The position numbers and the translations under genes are program-made. A DNA stretch of 64,000 nucleotides from Methylobacterium sp. 2A. GTDB lineage: Bacteria; Pseudomonadota; Alphaproteobacteria; Rhizobiales; Beijerinckiaceae. Positions 9,120 to 17,054 of the stretch are shown piece by piece. The stretch is from assembly GCF_009806555.1 (NCBI RefSeq), contig NZ_VUOK01000045.1:112576-176575 (forward strand), in the 5' to 3' direction. Every line of letters starts with the position of its first letter. Within the stretch, counting starts at the first letter, position 1. The notes below the pieces were generated by a model. It had not been told where the DNA came from. It made no database searches and saw only the letters and a list, made by a program, of their open reading frames with translations.

Positions 9120-9581
9120 ATGACCATCGACGAGATCCTCGCGCCCGAGGACGTCCTGGCGGGCCTGCGCGCCCCATCCAAGAAAGCCCTGCTGGAGAGC
9201 CTGGCCGCGCGGGCCGCGGACCGGCTCGGCCTCGCCGTCGACGTGATCCTCGCCCCCCTCGCCAGGCGGGAGGAACTGGGTTCGACCGGCGTAGGGGACG
9301 GCGTGGCGCTGCCCCATGCGAGGCTGGAAGGCATCGACCGACCGTTCGGCCTGCTGGCGCGGCTGCGCGATCCGATGGAGTTCGACGCGGTGGACGACCG
9401 CCCGATCGACCTCGTCTTCCTGCTGCTGCTCCCCGCCGGCAGCGAGGGGCGGCACCTGAACGCCCTGGCCTGCGTGGCGCGGTGGCTGCGGGACCCTGAG
9501 ACCGCGGCGGCCCTGCGCGGCGCCCGCGACGCCGCCGCGCTGCACGCCGTCGTCGGCGACCGGATGCTCAGCAAAGCCTGA
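9120..9581 (+). CDS. PtsN-like EIIA domain protein (nitrogen PTS type)
   Basis: A 153-residue protein of the PTS EIIA type 2 (mannitol/fructose/Ntr) fold. The key motif is GVALPHARL with the probable phospho-acceptor His66, preceded by an ELGSTGVGDG loop typical of EIIA-Ntr. It lies 31 bases after kdpE on the same strand, so is likely the last gene of the kdp transcript. In E. coli, dephosphorylated PtsN is known to stimulate KdpD. Its place here suggests a dedicated K+-linked EIIA rather than the housekeeping PtsN, which is usually near rpoN. The end overlaps the convergent hydratase gene by 14 bases. Confidence 0.85.
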   Translation: MTIDEILAPEDVLAGLRAPSKKALLESLAARAADRLGLAVDVILAPLARREELGSTGVGDGVALPHARLEGIDRPFGLLARLRDPMEFDAVDDRPIDLVFLLLLPAGSEGRHLNALACVARWLRDPETAAALRGARDAAALHAVVGDRMLSKA

Positions 9582-10398
9582 GCGAGATTGGGCCGAGCCC
9601 GCCAAGCCTGGCCGTCAGTATTTGGCCGGGCAACACCTGCGCGAGGCCGCAGCAACTGCCGACCGACACGAGGTCGCCGCCGTTCAGGCCCGAGCCGCGG
9701 TCGGCGAGGTGGCGTGCCAGCCACGCGACCGCGTTGAGCGGGTCGCCCATGACGTCGCGCCCGTGGCCACGGGCGACCACGTTCCCGTCGATGGCGAGGC
9801 TCGCCTCTCCGGCGGCGATGTCCGCGCTCATCCAGCCGTCGATCCATGGTCCGGCCACGTGGGCGACCTCCAGCCCGAGGTCCGCTGTCGCCGCCCGCTC
9901 GTCGAGCACCGTCGGCAGCGCGGTGCGCCGCCCGACGATGTGCAGGTCGAGCCGGCAGGCGGCGCAGGCGCCGAGGGCGTTGCGCGCGGTCGTCGCCTCC
10001 TCGTCGGTGAATGGGAACGAGCGACCGATCATGAAGGTGAGGCCGACGCTGGCGCCGAGCGCGCCGCGCGGCAGCCGGAGCGTCCCGCCGTCGTCCAGGA
10101 TGGCCTCGCGCAGGAGCGGTCCGACGACCGGCCCGCCCAGCCGGAGAGTGCGCGCCACCGCGGGATGCGTGCCGACGAGGGCGTAGCCGATCTGCGCCCA
10201 GCCGAGCGCCCTCACGGTCGCGTCGGATACGTCCTCGGCATCCTCCAAGGTCATCACGGACGAAAGGTCGACGTCGGCGAGGTTGCCTGCGATGCGCGCT
10301 TGCGCGAGCCGCCGCCCCTGCGCGTCTGGGTCGATGCTGGCGGTGCGGAGGGCGAGCATGGCAAGTTCTGGGAACACGGAAGGTCCCGGAGCCTGCAC
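9568..10398 (-). CDS. 2-keto-4-pentenoate hydratase-like protein (FAH superfamily)
   Basis: A 276-residue protein resembling MhpD/DmpE-type hydratases and 4-oxalocrotonate decarboxylases of the fumarylacetoacetase superfamily. Supporting segments: IGYALVGTHPAVARTL (N-terminal fold), a central IGRSFPFTDEEA block, EVAHVAGPWIDGWMSADIAAG and a C-terminal VSVGSCCGLAQVLPGQ region. The family acts on 2-hydroxypentadienoate-type acids with a divalent metal. No meta-cleavage pathway genes lie nearby, so the substrate is unknown. It is convergent with the PtsN-like gene. Confidence 0.6.
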   Translation of the reverse strand: MQAPGPSVFPELAMLALRTASIDPDAQGRRLAQARIAGNLADVDLSSVMTLEDAEDVSDATVRALGWAQIGYALVGTHPAVARTLRLGGPVVGPLLREAILDDGGTLRLPRGALGASVGLTFMIGRSFPFTDEEATTARNALGACAACRLDLHIVGRRTALPTVLDERAATADLGLEVAHVAGPWIDGWMSADIAAGEASLAIDGNVVARGHGRDVMGDPLNAVAWLARHLADRGSGLNGGDLVSVGSCCGLAQVLPGQILTARLGGLGPISLRLC

Positions 10399-10492
10399 GC
10401 TCTCGCATAAGGGTTCGAGAAGGCGGACGGGGTCGCTGTATCAGTATCCCGTTAAGGACCTGCCGACCGCATCGCCCGCCGTTCGAAGGGCG

Positions 10493-10666
10493 TCAGATGC
10501 CCACTAGGTCGCCAAGGACGTCGGCGGCGAGCAGGAGGCAGAAGCCGCCGAGCGTGGCGACACCCGCGACCGCGAGGACGAGGTCCGATGTCCGGACGGC
10601 GTCTGCGCTGCGGCGCCCGGAACCCAGGTGCCGGAAGTGGCGGGCTCGGACGGAACGGGTGGACAC
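10493..10666 (-). CDS. 57-residue membrane protein, paralogue of the kdpA-kdpB spacer protein
   Basis: A GTG-initiated ORF (MSTRSVRARHFRHLG...) with an AGGGG ribosome-binding site 6 bases upstream of the start. The N-terminus is basic with RH pairs. The C-terminal half is one membrane helix (LVLAVAGVATLGGFCLLLAADVL). The stretch VRTSDLVLAVAGVATLGG closely matches LRTSDLVMALLGVVMLGG of the small protein at 2606-2803. Shared design and the ribosome-binding site support a real gene. Function unknown. Confidence 0.5.
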   Translation of the reverse strand: MSTRSVRARHFRHLGSGRRSADAVRTSDLVLAVAGVATLGGFCLLLAADVLGDLVGI

Positions 10667-10741
10667 GGGTGACCCCTGGGATCTGTTACGGGAGTGATAT
10701 GGGAAGCGCGGCCCGGCCGCTCCAGTGGGCCGGGCACGTTC

Positions 10742-10975
10742 TCAGATGCGGAACTCGACGCGTTCCCCGGACAGGAACACCGCGTCAGGCCGGTGGTCGG
10801 TCTCGTCCTCGGCGTAGTCGACGGCGGCCTTCCGGCTGCGGAAGATGCCGCCGGCCCGCCCGTGGGTCTCGATGGCGACCCAGTGCCCTTCCGGGTCCTG
10901 GCCTACGATGAACCGGGCCGCGTCCGAGGCGGGGGCCTCGGCATGGATGGCGGCAACGTGGATGGTGGGAGACAT
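10742..10975 (-). CDS. Small conserved-type hypothetical protein
   Basis: A 77-residue soluble protein, MSPTIHVAAIHAEAPASD, with the core GHWVAIETHGRAGGIFRSRKAAVDYAEDET. The pattern of a short beta meander followed by an acidic-basic helix is reminiscent of DUF2188-type small proteins (a W-x-V strand, then a K/R-A-x-x-x-A helix). It is upstream of the 57-residue membrane protein on the same strand, about 75 bases away, possibly co-transcribed. No function can be assigned. Confidence 0.55.
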   Translation of the reverse strand: MSPTIHVAAIHAEAPASDAARFIVGQDPEGHWVAIETHGRAGGIFRSRKAAVDYAEDETDHRPDAVFLSGERVEFRI

Positions 10976-11181
10976 CGTGTGTCTGGGGTTCGCGCGGTCC
11001 TCGTTGAACCGCGACCCTAAGCTGGGCCCGAATGCGTTAGGGTTCGAGCGGGAAGCGACGTCGATTCCGTAAGTGTGTCGTTAGGATTTCTGGTGCCGAC
11101 TTTCCGTCCCCTCGAAATCGGGAGGCCCGCCGCCCAACTGGGCGCTACTGCCGGTCGACCCGGCGAGGTTGGGGGGCAGTC

Positions 11182-12540
11182 GTGCGCAAGTTAGCGTTTC
11201 CGGATGGTCGCGGGGCATGGCTGCCCCTCGGCTTGGCGCTCTTGCTCATCCTTCTCGTCGCCACTGGCTTCTACTTGACCCGGGCCACGATTCTGACCAT
11301 CGCGGTCGCCCCGAGCGGCGGAACCGAGCCAGCCCTCTTGCAGGCCTACGCCGACGAACTCGCCCGTCGAAAGCTCGCCGTCCGCCTGAAGGTCGTCGCG
11401 TTCGGCGGCGTGCAGGAAAGCGCCGAGGCACTGCGGGGCGGCAAGGCCGACCTCGCGGTGGTCAGGCCCGACGTCGCGCTGCCGGGGAACGGCCTCACGC
11501 TCGCCATCCTGCGCGAGCTCGCGGCCTTCGTCGTGGCTCCCGGAGCGTCCGGCATCAAGGCCATCCCGGACCTCGCGGGGAAGCGGCTGGGCATGCTGGC
11601 CGCGCGGACGGCGGATCGCACGCTGCTGCGGGATCTCCTCGCCCACGATGGGCTTGAACTCCTGACCAATCCTCCGACCGGTGTCGTGGGCGGAAAGTCC
11701 GTCGCGTTGGTTCCCGTGGAGAAGTCCGACGTCGCGGCCGCCTTCCGCGACGGTCGGATCGACGCCATGGCGCTGGTGACGACGCCCACCCTCCCGTCCG
11801 CGAGACGGATCGTCGGCCTCGTGGGGGAGGCAAGTGAAGCCGGCGAGGTCGCGCTGATCGGGTTTCCCGACACCGCCGCCCTTTTGGCCCGGTGGCCGCG
11901 CCTGCAAGCGGTCACGGTCCCTGCGGCCCTGTACGGCGGCAACCCGCGCCTCCCCGGCGAGGACGTCGCGACCGTGGGCTCGTCCTACCGGCTGATGGCC
12001 CGTTCCGGCCTGTCGCGCAGCGTGGCCGCGGAAGTGACCCAGCACCTGTTCGAGATGCGCACGGCGCTCGCAGAGACCGTGCCGGCGGCCGAGGACGTCA
12101 CCCACCCCGATTACGAGGACACCGCCGACGCAACCAGCGCTCGCCTGCCCAGCCATCCGGGTGCCATCGACTACTACGAGCGCGAGCAGGAGACCTTCAT
12201 CGAGCGCTACGAGAGCTGGATCTACCTCGTCGCCATCCTCGGTGGTGGACTGGGTTCGACCGCCGCGTGGCTGCGGCAGCGCCTCGGACGCATCCGCCGG
12301 GAGCGGATCGAGGTGGCCATAGGGAGGCTGCTGGAGCTTCGTTCGGAGGCGCGCCGCGAGACCGACCGTGCGCGCCTGGAGGCGATGGCGGGCGAGGTGG
12401 ACGACCTCGCCGGGAGCATTGCCCGCCATGCCCTGAATAGGCCGACCGAACCGCGGACGCTCGGCGCCGCCACAGTGGCCATCGAGGCGGCGCGCTCGAC
12501 CGTGAAGCGGGTCTTGGACCGGAACGGAGTGCCGACGTGA
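11182..12540 (+). CDS. TAXI-family solute-binding protein with membrane anchors
   Basis: A 452-residue protein starting at GTG. It has an N-terminal helix (LPLGLALLLILLVATGFYL, about residues 14-33), then a periplasmic binding domain of the TAXI type (TRAP-associated extracytoplasmic immunogenic protein): LTIAVAPSGG, GGVQESAEALRGGKADLAVVRPD and DLAGKRLGMLAARTADRTLL. A second hydrophobic helix near 355-375 (WIYLVAILGGGLGSTAAWL) leads to a charged C-terminal coiled region. TAXI proteins normally bind carboxylates or glutamate for a TRAP permease, but no permease is adjacent. The double anchor suggests a sensor or orphan role. Confidence 0.7.
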   Translation: MRKLAFPDGRGAWLPLGLALLLILLVATGFYLTRATILTIAVAPSGGTEPALLQAYADELARRKLAVRLKVVAFGGVQESAEALRGGKADLAVVRPDVALPGNGLTLAILRELAAFVVAPGASGIKAIPDLAGKRLGMLAARTADRTLLRDLLAHDGLELLTNPPTGVVGGKSVALVPVEKSDVAAAFRDGRIDAMALVTTPTLPSARRIVGLVGEASEAGEVALIGFPDTAALLARWPRLQAVTVPAALYGGNPRLPGEDVATVGSSYRLMARSGLSRSVAAEVTQHLFEMRTALAETVPAAEDVTHPDYEDTADATSARLPSHPGAIDYYEREQETFIERYESWIYLVAILGGGLGSTAAWLRQRLGRIRRERIEVAIGRLLELRSEARRETDRARLEAMAGEVDDLAGSIARHALNRPTEPRTLGAATVAIEAARSTVKRVLDRNGVPT

Positions 12541-13389
12541 TATCGACTCGTGCGAGGCCGCCGGGCGCCGCAACCTGTATTTTTGTCGGTGGCCGCAGAG
12601 GTGAGGCCGAGGCTGCCGAGATGGCGGCGGCGCGATGAGTGGTGCTTGCCAGTCTCGAAACATTCGATGCCTGCGGGTCCTAGCGATGCCTAGGCTTGCG
12701 CCGAAGGCGCGTGCGCGCAGGTAGCCGGTTTTGCCTCGGAAACGACGGGCCACCGGCCTGCCAGCACGGCGTAGTCCTTGATGATCAGGTCCGGGAGCCG
12801 GGTTGCAAAAAAGGGAAGACGATCAATCGAAATATCTTCAGGTTTAATTTGTTGCCACTTGGCTAACTTGAGATATATCTAAGCAGAACTTTGCGCCTCA
12901 GAGCACATCATTGCGCCGGGGTGCAAAAACTGGGCGTCAGCTTGCGCCAGCATCAGCAGCGTCACGCCCGATTCGCAACTTGATGCAGACCTTCAGTGGT
13001 ATGATGTGGATGGTCCTGAGGACGGCACTCTGAGCCCATTAAATTAGCCGCGCTGAACGTCCGCTTGCCCGCAATCTGAGCCTAACAGCAGCCATTCCGC
13101 TTTCGGCCCGACGACGTCATGCCGAGTCGACAATGATTGCAAAATCGGCCGTTCGGCTTCGCGCCTATCACAGCCATTCAGTTGGCCCAAGCGAGATCCA
13201 GTAAGCAGACGATGATCGCGTCGGGCGTACTGACTGCATTCCGACAGCCCGCGCGGTTCAACGCGATCCTGCTCGGTTTCCTGCGGCGCCATCCCGTCCC
13301 GGGATGACAAGCTGCATCATGGGGACGGGTTCGCGTGTGGAGAGGCACCCACCGTGAACGACCTGCGCAACAGAGAAGCTGTTCCTGGC
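12541..13389. other. Gene-poor, IS-scarred stretch
   Basis: About 850 bases without a convincing gene. It becomes A/T-richer near 12800-12900 than its surroundings. It contains a copy of a dispersed repeat (13097-13168) and leads into the IS630 relic. Short frames here have no family resemblance or ribosome-binding site. Confidence 0.6.
13097..13168 (+). repeat. Dispersed intergenic repeat, copy 1
   Basis: A block beginning CCGCTTTCGGCCCGACGACG and ending near GTTCGGCTTCGCGCCTAT. A diverged copy in the same orientation lies at 61740-61811 (CGCTTTCGGCCAGACTACG ... ATTCGGCTTGGCGCCCAT), also beside IS630 sequence and gene relics. No coding capacity is conserved between the copies. Confidence 0.55.
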
Positions 13390-13660
13390 TAACCCCGTGA
13401 GTCTTCCGCGGAAGGCCATAGAGGCCGTGAGGGCGAGGCTGCTCTACCTCCCGCCCAACAGCCGGACTTCAATTCGATCAAGCAGATCTTCGCTAAGTTG
13501 AAGGGCCTGCTCCGAACTGCGGTGGCCCGGACTATCCCCGAGCTGTGGTACACCATCCGGCAGGCCTTCACTCGGTTCACGGTCGATGAGTGCAGCATCT
13601 GCATCGCTGCCGCCGGGCACGAAATTAACTTGGCCGTCGCCACGTGAGCGGGCATGGCTC
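13390..13660 (+). pseudogene. IS630-family transposase, C-terminal relic
   Basis: The plus strand encodes the end of an IS630/Tc1-type DDE transposase: ARLLYLPPNSPDFNSIKQIF, AKLKGLLRTAVARTIPELW and AFTRFTVDECSICIAAAGHE. The reading frame shifts by one base at 13462-13463, where one C is missing from the Pro codon of NSPDFN. The N-terminal two thirds are absent. It ends with TGA at 13645-13647, and the following GGCATGGCTC-TA matches the terminus of the IS630 copy at the right end of the window, so 13660 is the probable element end. Confidence 0.8.
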
Positions 13661-13874
13661 TAGTTGTGACCTTTGCCATAATGCTTAGCGAGAAAACCGG
13701 GACGCGGCACTAAGCTTCTTGAGCGTTGAACGCTTGCAGAGGTGTTGCCGCACAGCAACTCGACTTAACGTTCCGATACGTCTGTGAACGTGCGTTGCAC
13801 GATTCGACCAGTAGCCGTCGCTTCAGCTCTGGAGTCATATGGCGTCTTAACCCCATTCTATGTATGAGCGCGTG

Positions 13875-14731
13875 CTAGGGTGTGGACTCGATCAGCACCA
13901 GAAGGCGATGACGGCGGCCAGAGCGAGGGCCGAGGCGTAGTTGCGGGCGAGTTTGTCGTAGCGGGTGGCAATGCGGCGGAAGTCTTTGAGGCGGTTGAAG
14001 GTCGCCTCGATCCGCCAGCGCTCCCGATAGCGGGGCCTGTCATGGCGGATCTTCCGCTTGCGGCCGCGCTTGCCCGGGATGACCGGCGTGATGCCGCTCT
14101 TGCGCAGGTCAGCGCGCAGCCAGTCGGCATCGTAGCCCTTGTCGGCGGCCAGACGCTGGATCCGACCAGGCGCTTCGGCCAAGACCGCCGGAGCGGTGGT
14201 CACATCGCTGGTGTTGCCGGGCGTCAGTAGCAGGACGCCAGGGCGACCGAGGACATCGGTGAGCGCGTGGATCTTGGTCGTTTGGCCGCCGCGCGACGGG
14301 CCGATAGCCTGCGCCGTCGCCCCCCTTTGCCGCCATGGGCTGAGCGGTGGGCCCGGACGTAGCTGCTGTCGAGGGCGGCTGCATCACCTGCCCATCCGGC
14401 CGTGGCCAGCGCGGCGAGCATGGCTTTCCAGAAGCCGCGCCGCGACCAGCGGTTGAAGCGGTTGTAGACCGTGGTACGCGGGCCGTAGGCGGCCGGGCAA
14501 TCGCGCCAGCGACAGCCCGATGTCAGCACGTGCAGGATGCCCGAGATGATCTGCCGGTCGTCCTTCCGCTCGGGGCCGGGCTGATCCTTGGGCATGAACG
14601 GTTCGATCACCGCCCACTGCTCATCCGAAAGCCAGAACAGGTCCGCCATCGCTACCTCCAGGCCGCAAAACGGCCGCCTGGAATCACAAAACGACAAACC
14701 CTGCAACGCCTTGGTTCGGTTCACACCCTAG
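13875..14731 (-). mobile_element. IS5-family (IS427-like) insertion sequence with CTAG target duplication
   Basis: An 849-bp element (13879-14727) flanked by CTAG direct repeats at 13875-13878 and 14728-14731. The outermost bases form an inverted repeat (GGTGTGGACTC at the left, GGTGTGAACCG read inward from the right). It carries one transposase gene in two frames. Ends, target duplication and coding region all look intact, so it may be active or recently inserted. Confidence 0.85.
13892..14649 (-). CDS. IS5/IS427-type transposase made by -1 frameshifting
   Basis: The first frame starts at 14649 (MADLFWLSDEQWAVIEPFMP), contains GCRWRDCPAAYGPRTTVYNRF and the first catalytic Asp in LDSSYVRAHRSAHGGKGG, and alone would stop at 14224. 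A run GGCAAAGGGGGG near 14323-14334 (minus strand) is a good slippery site. After -1 slippage the protein continues AQAIGPSRGGQTTKIHALTD, LLLTPGNTSDVTTAPAVL, then DKGYDADWLRADLR (second Asp) and RWRIEATFNRLKDFRRIATR (Glu), ending at 13892. This two-frame layout is known for IS427-group elements. Confidence 0.85.
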
Positions 14732-14847
14732 TCACTCACCGCTTTAGGCTGGTCCCTGCCAAAAATCTCGCTTACGCAAAGCAAAAGCCATGATGAAACT
14801 ATCTTTCTGAGGCGGTCTGAAAGATTTATATTTTGGGATAAATCAGA

Positions 14848-15339
14848 ATGACTCGAATCTGGCGATCAATTAAACCTAACCGGTTTCCTTTTCAGAATGG
14901 GGCGACTTACGACCCTAAATTAAAAATTCAAATTGAACCTGTTGCTTGCAACTTATCCGATGACCCGATCTGGAATTTTGCACCACTAACCAAGGATGCA
15001 AGAAAATTTATACCCTACAATGTCATCAAATCAGTTCATATTTTCAATTACAACGAAGATAATCCATTTGCGCTGCTGCTCACAGTCACGCCGCCGCGAG
15101 CTTGGGCTTTCGCAATCAGATCAAGATTAATATCTAGACGCCCAGAGCATGTAATATTAGCGAACGATGATCGGTGTATTCTGCTCACGCCTGAACGCGT
15201 TTGGCTACATCGAGCTAGCCAAATCCTCGGCGTAGCGGGAGACATCTTAGCGGGGACTATGACTCTTCCAAAATCTTCGAGACGGCCGATCGTTGGATGT
15301 AGGTCTGACATCGAAGAGCTTGGCGACTTGATACGCTAA
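14848..15339 (+). CDS. Hypothetical protein of low-GC, foreign composition
   Basis: A 163-residue ORF (MTRIWRSIKPNRFPFQNGAT) with many A/T-ending codons, unlike the G/C-ending codons of every neighbour. It contains DPIWNFAPLTKDARKFIPYN, a beta-rich centre (VHIFNYNEDNPFALLLTVTP) and a C-terminal RCILLTPERVWLHRASQILG. No signal peptide or membrane helix is evident and no family was recognised. It lies between two insertion elements, which fits recent horizontal arrival. A cargo gene of a lost element is possible. Confidence 0.5.
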   Translation: MTRIWRSIKPNRFPFQNGATYDPKLKIQIEPVACNLSDDPIWNFAPLTKDARKFIPYNVIKSVHIFNYNEDNPFALLLTVTPPRAWAFAIRSRLISRRPEHVILANDDRCILLTPERVWLHRASQILGVAGDILAGTMTLPKSSRRPIVGCRSDIEELGDLIR

Positions 15340-15637
15340 CCTCAAACTCCTTGCTATTGACCACACACGAAAACTAGTCGGCCAGCCCTCGCGACCACAC
15401 CTCGTCTGAAGCTCTCACGGCTTTACCGAAACCGCGACTGCGGCCCGCCCTCCGAGAGGGAGGCGCATCTCAAGTGCACGGTAATTACCGTCCGACCAGT
15501 ACTCAGTCATAATTGATCAGGCCGAGGATGGGCCATCCGGATCTTGCCGGCCCTGGGACCGAATCGTGGCCGTCGATTCGCGCGCCGGGCGGGCTGGATC
15601 CGGACTCGGCATGCCCCCGACATGGGCCTCCCCCTAG
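15340..15637. other. Spacer before the IS701 element
   Basis: About 300 bases with no credible gene, intermediate in composition between the low-GC ORF on the left and the GC-rich IS701 on the right. Nothing else was recognised. Confidence 0.5.
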
Positions 15638-17054
15638 CACTACCTGGGCACTTTGAGGTCAGACGGCAGCCGGAAGCGGCGGCGACAGTGCGGGCATCGC
15701 ACCGGTGGGATGAGGCCGACGAACAGGCGGCCGATGATGGCCTGCCGCACGGCGGGCAGGCTCGGAGACGGTGGCGGTCCCGGTAGGCCGGCCACCTTTT
15801 TTTCCCCCATCCGTCCGGTCGGGCCCAGCCAGGCGCAGGTGCTGCAGGTAGGCGCAGGCGATGCACGTCATCAGCGCGTGCCGGTGCAGGCCGGTCCAGG
15901 AGCGGCCCTCGAAGTGGTCGAGGCCCAGTTCCTCCTTCAACTGCTGGTGGCCCTGCTCGCACACCCAGCGCGCCTTGATTGTGCCGGCCAGGGCGCGCCG
16001 GGTCGTGCGGGGCGGCAGGTTCGAGAGGTAGTACTTGCGCTCGCCCGAGGCGCGCCACTCGCCCACCAACCAGACCTCGGCGCCCGGCAGATGGCGGTTG
16101 TTGCCCCAGATCGGACCGTCGCCCACCCGCACGCGGGTCATGGCAAACCGGGCCGCGAGCGCGCCCTTCGTGCCCTGTCGCCACGTCACGCGCCGCCACG
16201 GCAGCGCAGCGAGAACCGCCTCGGCCTCCTGCGGCTCCTGATCCGGCACGGGTCTGCGCGCCCTCCCGCCCGGCTCCACCAGCCGCACGTCGGGATCGTA
16301 GACCTTCTGGTTCTTGGCGATCCCCACCGCCCAGGTCAGCCCGCGCGCGTCGAGGCCATGCCGAAACAGGGCGCTACAGCCGTAGCCGGCATCGGCCAGT
16401 ACCACACCGAAGCGGACGCCTTCGGCCTGCAGGCGGTCGAGTTCGGCAAGCGCGATCTCGCCCTTGCTCTGCGGCACCACCGCCGCCTCGGGCACACCTG
16501 CCCGCTCACACCGCTTCGGGTTGGCGACCCACTCCTCCGGCAGGAACAGGTGCAGGCAAACCGGCACGGGCACCTCGCCCCGCGCCAGGGTGAGCGAGAC
16601 GAGCGACTGGCAGTTGGCCTTCTTGCCGAGGTGCCCGCAGTACTGGCGCGCCACGCCCACCGAGCGCGTGCCCTTCTTCGGCAGCGCCGTATCGTCGATC
16701 ACCAGGCAGGCGTCGGATCCGCCGACCAGCCGGTCCGCGGTACGGGTGAGTTCCGCCCAGAGCGGGCCGTCGTCCCAGGCCGGGCTGGCGATGAAGTGCT
16801 GCAGTTGGTCGTGACCCGGCAGCCCGAGACGGGCGGCCATCGGCTGCAGGCTCTTGCGATCCCCGGGGCCGAGCAGGCCGCGCAGGTACAGCGGCGCCCA
16901 GGTCCGCCGCGTCTTGCGCCCCATCGCAGCCAGAAACGGGGCCAGCCATACATCGAGGTCCGGCCCCGACGATCTCTCGCCCATGTCCATCTCCCGCAGT
17001 GCCACCGCGGGATCAAAACGCCCACCGCCCCTCAAAGTGCCCAGGTAGTGCTAG
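15634..17054 (-). mobile_element. IS701-family insertion sequence, intact ends
   Basis: A 1413-bp element (15638-17050) with perfect 21-bp terminal inverted repeats starting CACTACCTGGGCACTTTGAG, flanked by CTAG target duplications at 15634-15637 and 17051-17054. A 4-bp CTAG-like target is typical of the IS701 family. The right CTAG is shared with the left end of the next IS5 element. Confidence 0.92.
15659..16990 (-). CDS. IS701-family transposase
   Basis: A roughly 443-residue DDE transposase. Segments: MDMGERSSGPDLDVWLAPFL, GPGDRKSLQPMAARLGLPGH, first catalytic Asp in CLVIDDTALPKKGTRSVGVA, second Asp in RFGVVLADAGYGCSALFRHG, and the Glu region in QGHQQLKEELGLDHFEGRSW. An in-frame TTG at 17035 would lie inside the terminal repeat, so the ATG at 16990 is preferred. 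The frame is uninterrupted. Confidence 0.9.
   Translation of the reverse strand: MDMGERSSGPDLDVWLAPFLAAMGRKTRRTWAPLYLRGLLGPGDRKSLQPMAARLGLPGHDQLQHFIASPAWDDGPLWAELTRTADRLVGGSDACLVIDDTALPKKGTRSVGVARQYCGHLGKKANCQSLVSLTLARGEVPVPVCLHLFLPEEWVANPKRCERAGVPEAAVVPQSKGEIALAELDRLQAEGVRFGVVLADAGYGCSALFRHGLDARGLTWAVGIAKNQKVYDPDVRLVEPGGRARRPVPDQEPQEAEAVLAALPWRRVTWRQGTKGALAARFAMTRVRVGDGPIWGNNRHLPGAEVWLVGEWRASGERKYYLSNLPPRTTRRALAGTIKARWVCEQGHQQLKEELGLDHFEGRSWTGLHRHALMTCIACAYLQHLRLAGPDRTDGGKKGGRPTGTATVSEPARRAAGHHRPPVRRPHPTGAMPALSPPLPAAV

Noticed and set aside
10504..10737. Minus-strand 77-codon frame overlapping the 57-residue membrane gene
   Set aside because: Pro/Ser/Thr/Arg-rich nonsense composition; the GTG frame with a ribosome-binding site and a paralogue is preferred.
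11191..12753. 520-codon minus-strand frame
   Set aside because: Antisense to the TAXI-type gene, rich in Arg/His/Gly repeats and without family features.
14109..14387. Separate third-frame gene inside the IS427-like element
   Set aside because: The -1 fusion of the other two frames reconstructs a continuous transposase; this frame gives no recognisable protein.
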